Origin: Pyrinomonadaceae bacterium
GTDB taxonomy: Bacteria > Acidobacteriota > Blastocatellia > Pyrinomonadales > Pyrinomonadaceae
Assembly (NCBI GenBank): GCA_030838445.1
Contig: JAUZFQ010000139.1
Coordinates: forward strand, 1-49,510
Direction: 5' to 3'
Length of the DNA: 49,510 bases
In this document: in pieces, positions 42,038-49,510 of the stretch
How positions within the stretch are numbered: the stretch's first letter is position 1
Layout: each line of letters opens with the position of its first letter
Translations under genes and position numbers: made by a program
The notes under the pieces: generated by a model
The model's input: the letters and a program-made list of their open reading frames with translations, nothing else
Database searches by the model: none
What the model was told of the DNA's origin: nothing

Positions 42038-43117
42038 TCAAACGACTTTGAGATTCGGCGCGTCGCCGCCACCGCGCGCGTGCGTTCCGACGTTCACGTC
42101 GTCTTCCTCCGCCTCTCTCTCTCGCACGCGCGCGGTCGAAGCGCGCACGACGAGGCGCGTCGCGATGTGGATGTCCGTCCCCTGCTGCTCCGAGTGCTCG
42201 ACGCTGGCGATGAGGGCTTCGACGGCGCGGCGGCCGAGTTCCTCGCGCGGCAAACTCACGGTTGTCAAAGGCGGCGCGGCCAGTTGGGCGAACGCGATGT
42301 CGTCGAAGCCGACGACCGACACGTCGCGCGGCACTTCGACGCCGCACTCGCGAAACTCCTGCATCACCCCCAGAGCCATCATGTCGTTGGCGACGACGAC
42401 GGCCGTCGGCATCTTTTCGCCGCGCTCAATAATGGCTCGTGCCGCGTGTCGCCCGCCGTCGAGTTTGAAGTCGCCGTCGTAAATTTGCGGCGCGGCGGCG
42501 GGCAGGTGGCGCGCGACCGAGGCGCGGAAGGCATCGAGGCGTTTGACGGCCGAGCGCAGGTGGCGCGGCCCGCCGACGAAAGCAAACTCGCGGTGGCCGA
42601 ACGCGACGAGGTGCGCGATGGCCTCTTCGATCCCCGTGTCGTAGTCCACGACGATGTTGTTCATGTACTGCCCCGCGCTCCCCAGATCGAGAAAGACGAC
42701 GCAGACGCGCCGCCGCGCCAGTTCGCCGACGAGCGCGGTGTCGAGTTCCGAAGTCATCAACGCGACGCCAGCCACCTTGCGCTCGATGAGTCGCCGCACG
42801 TAGCGCGACGTGCGCTCGGCCTCGTAGTTCGTGTTCGACAAAATCAGATCGTAGCCGCGCTCGAAGGCCGCCCGCTCGATTGACTTGACGAGTTCGGGGA
42901 AGAACGGGTTCGAGATGTCGGAGATGATCAGGCCGAGCGTATTGCTGCGCCCGGAGGCGAGGCTGCGCGCGTGCGCGTTCGGGTAATAGCCGCACCGCTC
43001 GATAGCGCCGAGCACCCGCTCGCGCGTCGCGTCCGTCACAAACCTCGTCTTGTTGATGACGTGCGAGACGGTCGCCGTCGAAACGCCCGCCTCCCGCGCC
43101 ACGTCTTTAATACGCAT
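42038..43117 (-). CDS. LacI-family transcriptional regulator
   Basis: The 359-aa repressor begins MRIKDVAREAGVSTATVSHVINK, a canonical LacI HTH with hinge (YYPNAHARSLASGRSNTLGLI), and continues as a Peripla_BP-type sensor domain (IISDISNPFFPELVKSIERAA, VGFDDIAFAQLAAPPLTTV). The C-terminus carries an unusual charged tail of about 25 residues. It is 20 bases before the GH43 gene and probably controls this locus; the inducer sugar is not readable. No obvious operator palindrome was found in the adjacent gap, which is filled by heptamer repeats. Confidence 0.9.
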   Translation of the reverse strand: MRIKDVAREAGVSTATVSHVINKTRFVTDATRERVLGAIERCGYYPNAHARSLASGRSNTLGLIISDISNPFFPELVKSIERAAFERGYDLILSNTNYEAERTSRYVRRLIERKVAGVALMTSELDTALVGELARRRVCVVFLDLGSAGQYMNNIVVDYDTGIEEAIAHLVAFGHREFAFVGGPRHLRSAVKRLDAFRASVARHLPAAAPQIYDGDFKLDGGRHAARAIIERGEKMPTAVVVANDMMALGVMQEFRECGVEVPRDVSVVGFDDIAFAQLAAPPLTTVSLPREELGRRAVEALIASVEHSEQQGTDIHIATRLVVRASTARVREREAEEDDVNVGTHARGGGDAPNLKVV

Positions 43118-43125
43118 CTCTTTTT

Positions 43126-43215
43126 AAGTGACAAGTGACGAGTGACAAGTGACAAGTTAAAACTAAAAGCTGGTTATGTTCTTGCTCGTCACTTGTTACT
43201 CGTCACTTGTCACTT
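43126..43215. repeat. inverted heptamer repeat (AGTGACA type), copy 3
   Basis: Arms 43126-43157 and 43184-43215 are near-perfect inverted repeats of tandem 7-bp units (AGTGACA/AGTGACG). The right arm runs into the galK coding end. Confidence 0.85.
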
Positions 43216-44390
43216 CCTTCTGTCACTTCCCCCGCTCCTTCGCCCGCCTCGGACACGTAGATGTTGGGCGTCCGGCCGGTGGCGTCGGTGTATTCGCGCG
43301 TGATAGTGTCGCGAAAAATTTCGAGTTGGTCGCGGCGGACGAGGTTGACGGTGCAGCCGCCGAAGCCGCCGCCCGTCATGCGCGCGCCGAGCGTCGCGCC
43401 CGCGAGCGACGTGGCGATCTCGACCAGCTCGTCGAGTTCGGCGCAACTGACTTCGTAGTCGTCGCGCAGAGACTCATGGCTGGCGTACATCAGCCGCCCC
43501 ATCTCTTCCAATCGCCCGTCCCTGAGCGCGGCCGAGGCGTCGAGCGTTCGCGCGTTCTCCGAGACGACGTGGCGGCAGCGTCGCCCGACCACCTCAGGCA
43601 GCGCGCGGCCGTAACGCTCCAAATCCGCCTCGCTCACATCGCGCAACGCGCGGATGTCCGTTAGCCCCGCGCGCCGCAGCAACTCCACGCCCTGCTCACA
43701 CTCCGCGCGCCGCGTGTTGTACTCCGAAGCCGACAACTCGTGCTTGACGCGCGTGTCGCAAATGGCGACGAGCGTGTCGGTCGTGTCAACGGGGATCGCC
43801 TGCGTCTCCAGCGTGCGGCAGTCAATCAGGAGCGCGTGACCGGCGCAGCCGAGCGCGGCGATGAATTGATCCATGATGCCGACCTTCGCGCCGACGTACG
43901 TGTGCTCCGCCTCCTGCCCCGCGAGCGCGAGTTCGACCGGGTCAACTTCGCGCCCTGAGACGGACGCGAGCGCGAGTCCGGCGGAGACTTCGAGCGCGGC
44001 GGAAGACGACAGCCCCGCGCCGACCGGCACGTCCGAAGAGAGGGCGAGGTCTGCCCCGCCGAGCCGCACGCCGCGCCGTTCCAACGCTTGCGCGACGCCT
44101 TCCACATAGTCGAGCCAGATGCCGCGCTCGCGCTCGCCCGGTTGGTCTAGGTCGAACTCGGCGTGCTCGTTCAAGTTCACCGAGAAGATGCGGACGACGC
44201 GATCCGCGCGCGGTCGCGCGGCGACGCACGTCTCGCGGTCAATCGCCATCGGGAGCACGAAGCCTTCGTTATAGTCGGTGTGCTCGCCGATCAAGTTGAC
44301 GCGGCCGGGCGCGCGAAACAGGCGCGGCGCGCCGTCTTGTGCGCCGTACACGTCACGGAAGGCTTGCCGGAGCGCAGCCGCGTCAATCAC
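43203..44390 (-). CDS. galK: galactokinase
   Basis: The 395-aa GHMP kinase has the galactokinase signature GRVNLIGEHTDYNEGF (29-44), the ATP loop PVGAGLSSSAALE, the catalytic Asp in VGIMDQFI and the third motif GGGFGGCTVNLV. It phosphorylates galactose to Gal-1-P. The start is a GTG (44388-44390) overlapping the end of galT by 8 bases. The last residues (VTEGSDK) are encoded by heptamer-repeat DNA, so the C-terminus has been re-made by repeat insertion. Confidence 0.95.
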   Translation of the reverse strand: MIDAAALRQAFRDVYGAQDGAPRLFRAPGRVNLIGEHTDYNEGFVLPMAIDRETCVAARPRADRVVRIFSVNLNEHAEFDLDQPGERERGIWLDYVEGVAQALERRGVRLGGADLALSSDVPVGAGLSSSAALEVSAGLALASVSGREVDPVELALAGQEAEHTYVGAKVGIMDQFIAALGCAGHALLIDCRTLETQAIPVDTTDTLVAICDTRVKHELSASEYNTRRAECEQGVELLRRAGLTDIRALRDVSEADLERYGRALPEVVGRRCRHVVSENARTLDASAALRDGRLEEMGRLMYASHESLRDDYEVSCAELDELVEIATSLAGATLGARMTGGGFGGCTVNLVRRDQLEIFRDTITREYTDATGRTPNIYVSEAGEGAGEVTEGSDK

Positions 44391-45387
44391 CGCCGCCCTC
44401 CTTTTGCCAGACGACGGGCGCGACGCGCGCGCGCAGTTCGGCGGCCTTCTCTTCGGCCAAAGTGTCGTTGATGAACATGCCTGCGCCCGACTCGCTGCCC
44501 GCCAGATATTTCAACTTCGTCGCCGTGCGCAGCGGCGGGTAGAACTCGATGTGGAAATGATAGTAGTCGTAGTCGCCGCCGTCCGTTGGTCGCTGGTGCA
44601 AGACCATCATGTAGGGGAACGAGAGATCGAACAGTTTGTCGTAGGCGACGAGCACGGTCTTGAGTATCGAGGCGAGGTCGCGTTGCTCTGCGCCCGTCAT
44701 GTCGGTCAGGGTTTGCAGGTGGCGCGCGCTGGCGATGTGGACTTCGTAGGGATAGCGCGCGAAGAACGGGACATAGGCCGCGAACGAATCGTTCGACGCG
44801 ACGATGCGGCGGCCGTCCGTTCGTTCGCCCGCGAGGATGTCGCAGAGCAGGCAGCGTCCGGTCTTGTCACGGTGCGCGCGCGATTGTTCGAGTTCGCGTT
44901 CGACGCGCGGCGGGATGAACGGGTAGGCGTAAATCTGCCCGTGCGGGTGGTGGAGCGTGACGCCGATGGCCTCGCCCTTGTTCTCGAAGATGAAGACGTA
45001 CTCGACGAACTCAAGCGCAGAGAGTTCGCGGAAACGATCTGTCCAGACCTCGACGAGTTGGTGAATCTGTTCGATGGGTTCGGCGGCGAGCGTCGAGTTG
45101 TGGTGCGGCGTGTAGACGAGCACCTCGCAGACGCCGACGCCGGGACGCACCGGGTAGAGTTCCGACGCTTCGACGGCCGGAGCGGGAGGCTCCGGTTGCA
45201 AACTCGGAAAACGGTTCTCGAAAGCGACGATGTCGTAAGTGGGTTCGGGAATTTCCGTGGGGAAGCCGCCGGGCTTCGTGGGGCAGAGCGGGCAGAAGTC
45301 TGCGGGCGGCAGGAAGGTGCGCGTCTGCCGGTGCGTGGCCGTCGCCACCCACTCGCCCATCAAAGGATTCCAGCGAAGTTCAGACAC
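44383..45387 (-). CDS. galT: galactose-1-phosphate uridylyltransferase
   Basis: The 334-aa enzyme has the HIT-type active site HHPHGQ (H149 as nucleophile, Q151) and zinc cysteines C32 and C35 in FCPLC; ELYPVRPGVGVCEV and FENKGEAIGVT are typical. It exchanges UMP between UDP-glucose and Gal-1-P in the Leloir pathway. The start is a GTG at 45387 that overlaps the end of a 56-aa gene; galK follows with an 8-base overlap. galE and galM are not in this window. Confidence 0.95.
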   Translation of the reverse strand: MSELRWNPLMGEWVATATHRQTRTFLPPADFCPLCPTKPGGFPTEIPEPTYDIVAFENRFPSLQPEPPAPAVEASELYPVRPGVGVCEVLVYTPHHNSTLAAEPIEQIHQLVEVWTDRFRELSALEFVEYVFIFENKGEAIGVTLHHPHGQIYAYPFIPPRVERELEQSRAHRDKTGRCLLCDILAGERTDGRRIVASNDSFAAYVPFFARYPYEVHIASARHLQTLTDMTGAEQRDLASILKTVLVAYDKLFDLSFPYMMVLHQRPTDGGDYDYYHFHIEFYPPLRTATKLKYLAGSESGAGMFINDTLAEEKAAELRARVAPVVWQKEGGGD

Positions 45388-45550
45388 GTCGCTCCTCCGT
45401 CGCCTGCGGTTCGGCCATTGGCTCTTCCACGCGCGCCGGAGATTGTTCGTCGCCCGCGCGCTCCGGCGGCGTCTCCGACCTCGCCTCTTCGTCGAAGGTG
45501 TAGAAGATGAGGTAACGCCCGTCTTCGAGAGTGATCTGCCTGCGTTGCAT
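45380..45550 (-). CDS. 56-aa small protein overlapping galT
   Basis: This short frame encodes MQRRQITLEDGRYLIFYTFDEEA followed by a Glu/Pro/Ala-rich tail ending TEERRV. The N-terminal 22 residues read as a beta strand pair and resemble a small domain; the rest is probably disordered. AGGAG lies 5 bases before the ATG, and the stop codon overlaps the GTG of galT in another frame by 8 bases, implying translational coupling. No family known to me. Its position suggests a role linked to Leloir enzymes. Confidence 0.68.
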   Translation of the reverse strand: MQRRQITLEDGRYLIFYTFDEEARSETPPERAGDEQSPARVEEPMAEPQATEERRV

Positions 45551-45664
45551 GCCGCTCCTGATTTCAGCCTGTGGTGTGAAGCACGAATTAAAGCACGGAT
45601 TCCAACCCGCCGCGAACTATTTCAACCTCCGGCGACGACGACCTGCGCGGCCGACTCGGCTACT

Positions 45665-46870
45665 CTAGCGCGCCGACTCCGCGACGGGAGCGACGACGGG
45701 CGCGGGCTTCGCGAGCGTCGAAGGGCTGCCCCATTCCACGCGCGGCCAACCGCGCCGGTAGACGAGCCGATCCATGAGCATGATGCGGCGCACGTCGCGG
45801 TCGCCCGCGATGGCTTCGGTGTTGCGTCTGCCCGCGTCAATCGCGTGATAGACGATCCAGTCGTCGCCCGCTGCGTCGCGGATGACGGAGTTGTGACCGG
45901 GCGCGATGAAGCGCGCGTTGAGTTCGAGTATGACGCTCTGTGGTTCGCCCGTCGCGGCCGCGAGCGTCTCGAAAGGCCCTTCGGCCGCGCGCGAACGCGC
46001 GACCATCACGGCGTAGTGCGCCTTGTCGCCGCAGCAGTTGTCGCCGGAGAAGAAGAGGTAATAGAAGCCGTCGCGCCAAGTCACCCACGCGCCCTCAATG
46101 AGTCGCTGGTAGTTGGCCGGGTCTTCGGTCTTGATCGGAAACACGACTTCGCGCGCCGTGCTGCCGCGTTTGAAACTCACGCGGTCGGCGGCCAATTCCT
46201 GCACGCGCAGCGGCTCGAAGCCCGAACCCCAGTAGAGCAGGCGCTTGCCCGTGCGCGGGTCGTCGTAGGCCATCGGGTCAATGTTGACGAACGACTTGCC
46301 GCACTTCAGAGGTTTGCCGCTATCCGTGAACGGCCCGCGCGCGTTCTTCGCCGTCGCCACGGCGAGGCACAAGCCCGTGAGCGTGTTCGGGTCGGCGGAG
46401 TAGTAGAGATAAAACACGCCGTCGTGTTCGCTGACGTGCGGTGCCCAGAACTTCTGCGTCTGGTTCGCCCAGACGGGCTTGACGGGCAGCGCGTCGCCGA
46501 GCCGTTCCCAGCGCGTGAGGTCGCGCGAGCGTGCGACCTGAATGTTGTGCGTCTGACCCGCGACGATGGCTTGCGTCGCGTAAGCGTAGAAGAAGCCGTC
46601 GGACGCGCGGATGACGGTCGGGTCGGGGAAGTCTTCGTCGAAGACGGGGTTCGTGTAAGTGTTGCCCGCGCGCTTCGTCTCGCCGCGCCTTGTCGCCACG
46701 GCGCGACCCGGATTGTTCCGGCGCGGCTGCGCGACGATGCCCGCCGTCAGGCACGAGATCGAAAAGAGCGCGACGGCACAACAGCAGGGCGCAAGCCGAC
46801 GACGGCGACAGTTGCGGCCGGGCGTCAAAGATCTCTTCGTGATCCGTCCCAAGTTGTTCGGCATCTTCAT
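45665..46870 (-). CDS. exported GH43-family glycoside hydrolase
   Basis: The 401-aa enzyme is a single GH43 propeller behind a basic N-terminus and a Cys-rich hydrophobic signal. Catalytic residues are D83 (EDFPDPTVIR), D198 (NIDPMAYDD) and E259 (LIEGAWV). Like the enzyme at 40302 it has a paired cysteine after a serine-glycine (SGDNCC, compare SGNFCC), indicating a common subfamily. It lacks the C-terminal lectin-like domain. Substrate likely an arabinose- or galactose-containing glycan. It lies upstream of the gal genes. Confidence 0.88.
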   Translation of the reverse strand: MKMPNNLGRITKRSLTPGRNCRRRRLAPCCCAVALFSISCLTAGIVAQPRRNNPGRAVATRRGETKRAGNTYTNPVFDEDFPDPTVIRASDGFFYAYATQAIVAGQTHNIQVARSRDLTRWERLGDALPVKPVWANQTQKFWAPHVSEHDGVFYLYYSADPNTLTGLCLAVATAKNARGPFTDSGKPLKCGKSFVNIDPMAYDDPRTGKRLLYWGSGFEPLRVQELAADRVSFKRGSTAREVVFPIKTEDPANYQRLIEGAWVTWRDGFYYLFFSGDNCCGDKAHYAVMVARSRAAEGPFETLAAATGEPQSVILELNARFIAPGHNSVIRDAAGDDWIVYHAIDAGRRNTEAIAGDRDVRRIMLMDRLVYRRGWPRVEWGSPSTLAKPAPVVAPVAESAR

Positions 46871-46942
46871 CGCGTGCGAACGAATTGAAAGTATTGAAAG
46901 TGCGGCGACTGTGCCGCCACTGAGCGGCGGCTGTGCCGCTTC

Positions 46943-47689
46943 CTATTTGGCTACGACGACGCGCAGCGAGTCCCAGTTGTTCTCGGAACTGCCGAAGCCG
47001 TAGAGCATGACGCGGAAGCTGCGCGGCAGGTTCTTGATGGTCTTCGTCAAACCGATCTGCGCGTCCTGCGGCGGGCTGTCAGGCCCGTTGAGGACGAAGA
47101 GAAACTCGTCGCCGCGCCGGATGACGGCGAGCACGGGGTTCTTCAACTTCGTGCCGAGCTTGCGGTCGTCGAGCCGCTCGCCCTGCCCATCCACGATTGA
47201 CCACGCCTCGAACGTGCCCTCGCTCGTGAGAATCCACTCGATGCGGTTGCGCCCCGCGCCGTCGAAGAGGATCGTGAGACCGGCGAAGCCGAGCGTGGAA
47301 GACTTATCCTCCGGCTTCGGCAGTTGCGCCCCGACTTTGGCGACGCGCGCCTCGACGCTGAAACGGTCGCCCGTAAAACTCTGCCTGCTCCGCACCCCGG
47401 CGCGCGTGCCGTTCATGCTCCGCTGGCGCAGTTGGCCGTCTTTCACTTCGAACTTGCCGCCGCTGCCGCCTTCAAAACTGAAACGCTCCCACTTCGTCTC
47501 GTCCAGCGCGCCGCCGTCAAACTCGTCGCCCCACTGATCGAAAGCCGGTTGCGACTGCTGCGGCTGCGACTGTTGCGGTGCGGCTTGCCCCGATGGAGCA
47601 GCGGGCGACTGTTGCTGCTGTGCGGGCGAGAGTGCGGCGGCCGCACAGGTGACGAGGGCGGCGAGAATTAAACGTGACGTATGCGACAT
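46943..47689 (-). CDS. exported lectin-fold protein (concanavalin-like)
   Basis: The 248-aa protein has a Sec signal (MSHTSRLILAALVTCAAAALSPAQ) and a Gln/Pro/Ser-rich linker. The rest begins with WGDEFDGGALDETKWERFSFEGGSGGKFEVKDGQL, the typical start of jelly-roll LamG/GH16/DUF1349-type domains, but no GH16 catalytic ExDxxE is seen. It is therefore probably a sugar-binding or structural protein. I use the ATG at 47689, with CGGAG about 8 bases before it. It lies between the TPR gene and GH43. Confidence 0.8.
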   Translation of the reverse strand: MSHTSRLILAALVTCAAAALSPAQQQQSPAAPSGQAAPQQSQPQQSQPAFDQWGDEFDGGALDETKWERFSFEGGSGGKFEVKDGQLRQRSMNGTRAGVRSRQSFTGDRFSVEARVAKVGAQLPKPEDKSSTLGFAGLTILFDGAGRNRIEWILTSEGTFEAWSIVDGQGERLDDRKLGTKLKNPVLAVIRRGDEFLFVLNGPDSPPQDAQIGLTKTIKNLPRSFRVMLYGFGSSENNWDSLRVVVAK

Positions 47690-47700
47690 GTGAAAATCTC

Positions 47701-47732
47701 CGTGCTGTCTTCGTGCTGTCTCCGTGCTGTTA
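47701..47732. repeat. three 11-bp tandem repeats
   Basis: CGTGCTGT starts at 47701, 47712 and 47723, an exact 11-bp period, filling the gap between two genes; the last copy runs into the stop codon of the TPR gene. Confidence 0.75.
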
Positions 47733-49427
47733 GAACCTGACGTTCGCCAGTCGGCGCGCGATCTCCTGACGTTCCTTTTGCGCCTGCTCCTTCTGCGCGT
47801 CGTTGAGGCGTTTGAAATTCGCGAGCGCGGCCTGCGCCTCGGCCGTGCGCTTGAGCCGACCGTAGACGCGGCCGAGTTGGTAGTGAGCCTCGGCCAGATT
47901 CGGATCGCGCGCAACGGCTCGTTCGAGTTCGGCCGCCGCCTCCGTCAAACGGTTGTCGCGCAGGTAGACTTTCGCGAGCGCGAGCCGCGCCGGGGCGAAC
48001 GAGTCGTCCGCACGCACGGCGCGCACCAGATGACTCTCGACGCGCGGCATGTCGGCGGAGTTCTGTTTGAGCAGCGCTTCGGCGGCGAGGTAGTTGACGA
48101 CGCCGAGGGTCGGGTCAACGGCGAGCGTCTGTTCGTAGAACTTGACGGCCTCATCGTAACGGCCGAGTTCGACGTAGGTCATGCCGAGGTAGGCGAGCGC
48201 GGGCGCGAACTTCGGGTCGAGCGAGACGACGTGCGACAAGGCCGCGGCCGCCTCGTCGTTCTTGTTCGACTTGAACTGCGCCAGCCCTAACGCGAACCAG
48301 AGGCGCGTCGAGCGGGGAAACTTTTCGAGCGCCTCGCCCAAGCGGATGATGGCGGCGGCGGGTGCGCCCGTCTCCGTCAGCATCATCGCGTAGCGGAAGT
48401 AATATTCTTCCTTCCCGGCGTCGCGCTCGATGGCGAGGCGCATGGCGGGGATGGCGTTCTCGATGTGATTGCTTTTGACGTAGACCTCGGCGAGCGCGGC
48501 GAAGACGGGCGCAGCCTGAATGCCACGCGCCACCGCGCCTTCGAGCGTGCGCCCGGCCGCCGGGATGTCGCCGCGTGCGAGTTGCGCGCGCGCCAGTTGC
48601 AGGATGACATCCGTCTCCGAAGGCGCGAGCGCGTGCGCGGCTTCGAGTTCGGCGACCGCTTCGTCCGAGAGTCCGGCGGCGAGCAAGGCCGCGCCGAGTG
48701 CGGCGTGCCCCGAGGCCGCTTCATTCGCGCCACCCGCATTGCCCGCGTCGGCGGGAGTGTTGAGAGATTTGTAGTCGCGGTAATACTCCTTCGCCGCGGC
48801 CGCGTCGTTCAGGCGCAGCGCGACGACGACGAGCGAGCGTGCGACGGAAGCGTCGGGCGCGATGCGGCGGGCGCGTTCAAAGAGTGTGCGCGCGCGTGCG
48901 AGTTGGTCGGGCGTGCCCGCGGCGAAGAGTATCTGCGCCAGATTGACGAGCGCGCTCGGCTGGTCGGGGGCGAGTTTGAGGGAGATTTCAAACTGCGCGG
49001 CGGCCTGTTGAGTGCGGCCGAGACGGAGCAGGATCGCGCCGTGATTGTTGCGCGCCTGAGCGGACAGCGGGGCGTCGATGGCGGCGGCGGCGAAGTGTTG
49101 CTCGGCTTCCGCGAGTTGACCGGCGCGATCCGCCAGCACGCCGAGATAAGTGTGCGCGGCGACGTTGCGGCGATCCACTTCGAGCGCGCGTTCAAACGAT
49201 GCCTTCGCCGTCGCCGCATCGTCGCGTTCGAGCGCGGCCACGCCCGCGGCGACGAGCGCGTCGGCTCTCTGCCCGGTGGTCGCCGCCTGAACCGCGACGG
49301 ACGCACGCACGTTGTCCGCCGTCGCGCAGACGCCTGCCGCCGACGCGAGGCAGGCGAGCAACGCCGGCGAGAGGCGGCGAAGGAAGCGCTTCGAGCGCAG
49401 CGTGTTGGGGCTGCGTGTTTTCGTCAT
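47730..49427 (-). CDS. exported tetratricopeptide-repeat protein
   Basis: The 565-aa protein has a signal peptide (SPALLACLASAAGVCATA region, residues 20-40) and then consecutive TPR repeats to the C-terminus, for example LGVLADRAGQLAEAEQHFAAAAID, YLGMTYVELGRYDEAVKFYEQTLAVDP and HYQLGRVYGRLKRTAEAQAAL. TPRs make protein-binding solenoids. I choose the ATG at 49427 over an upstream GTG because it gives a normal signal. A partner cannot be named; position suggests an envelope scaffold linked to the sugar-use genes downstream. Confidence 0.86.
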   Translation of the reverse strand: MTKTRSPNTLRSKRFLRRLSPALLACLASAAGVCATADNVRASVAVQAATTGQRADALVAAGVAALERDDAATAKASFERALEVDRRNVAAHTYLGVLADRAGQLAEAEQHFAAAAIDAPLSAQARNNHGAILLRLGRTQQAAAQFEISLKLAPDQPSALVNLAQILFAAGTPDQLARARTLFERARRIAPDASVARSLVVVALRLNDAAAAKEYYRDYKSLNTPADAGNAGGANEAASGHAALGAALLAAGLSDEAVAELEAAHALAPSETDVILQLARAQLARGDIPAAGRTLEGAVARGIQAAPVFAALAEVYVKSNHIENAIPAMRLAIERDAGKEEYYFRYAMMLTETGAPAAAIIRLGEALEKFPRSTRLWFALGLAQFKSNKNDEAAAALSHVVSLDPKFAPALAYLGMTYVELGRYDEAVKFYEQTLAVDPTLGVVNYLAAEALLKQNSADMPRVESHLVRAVRADDSFAPARLALAKVYLRDNRLTEAAAELERAVARDPNLAEAHYQLGRVYGRLKRTAEAQAALANFKRLNDAQKEQAQKERQEIARRLANVRF

Positions 49428-49446
49428 GCGTCTACTGCCGTAAAAA

Positions 49447-49495
49447 CGGGCGGCGCGGGAAGAGTAGTTTGACTCCACCTCTCCCGCGCCGCCCG
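49447..49495. terminator. 14-bp GC-rich hairpin upstream of the TPR gene
   Basis: CGGGCGGCGCGGGA (49447-49460) pairs with TCCCGCGCCGCCCG (49482-49495). It probably ends a transcript arriving from beyond the window and marks the boundary of the sugar locus. Confidence 0.65.
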
Positions 49496-49510
49496 CACGT
49501 CACCACAGCC

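Noticed and set aside
12330-43215. CRISPR array from the recurring heptamer repeats
   Set aside because: Units are 7 bp and contiguous with no unique spacers, and they form inverted arms rather than regularly spaced direct repeats.

Overview
The window looks like the chromosome of a GC-rich Gram-negative bacterium, most probably an acidobacterium of the Blastocatellia type. This is inference from style: BNR/sortilin-like secreted proteins, secreted amidohydrolases and M20 peptidases, Tat and lipoprotein signals, and TGAC-core heptamer intergenic repeats. No rRNA, tRNA, CRISPR array or phage gene was seen.

Positions 1-4745 are an array of integron gene cassettes. Single genes, all on the minus strand and of varied base composition, alternate with attC recombination sites (RYYYAAC...GTTRRRY ends with imperfect internal stems). 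Cassette products include a SUKH/SMI1-KNR4 protein, a membrane-anchored protein, an exported protein, a CxxCxGxG zinc-finger protein, a truncated pseudogene, a 286-aa protein and an HTH regulator with a perfect 22-bp palindrome upstream. No integron integrase is present where it would be expected (right of the HTH gene), so this is an integrase-less array (CALIN) or a displaced one.

Positions 5053-11700 hold a single-domain response regulator, a run of about 23 degenerate 21-bp repeats, a helical protein with its own promoter, several secreted or lipoprotein genes, about 1 kb without a convincing gene (with a candidate small RNA and strong terminator), and a 64-aa Cys-rich protein framed by large hairpins.

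Positions 11690-31584 are housekeeping and exported functions: an NTF2-like secreted protein, a metallophosphatase, a SixA-type phosphatase, a divergent ybbP-ybbA / tesA locus arranged as in E. coli, a four-gene plus-strand group (Tat protein, GNAT, methyltransferase, exported protein), an NHL propeller fused to a LytM-like domain, a 1093-aa BNR/VPS10-like protein followed by an M20 peptidase, and a LytS / Fis-HTH / LytTR regulatory group.

Positions 31246-33567 are a small minus-strand operon (exported protein, PhyH-type dioxygenase, acidic protein). Positions 33779-49427 form a minus-strand sugar-use region: TPR protein, lectin-fold protein, GH43, a 56-aa small protein, galT, galK, lacI-type regulator, second GH43, then a YtfQ-R-T/YjfF-type furanose ABC transporter whose two permease genes are split by a secreted amidohydrolase. 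Together these suggest release of galactose- or arabinose-type (furanose) sugars by GH43 enzymes, ABC import, and entry of galactose into the Leloir pathway under LacI-family control. Three inverted heptamer repeats sit between genes, two of them inside this region.
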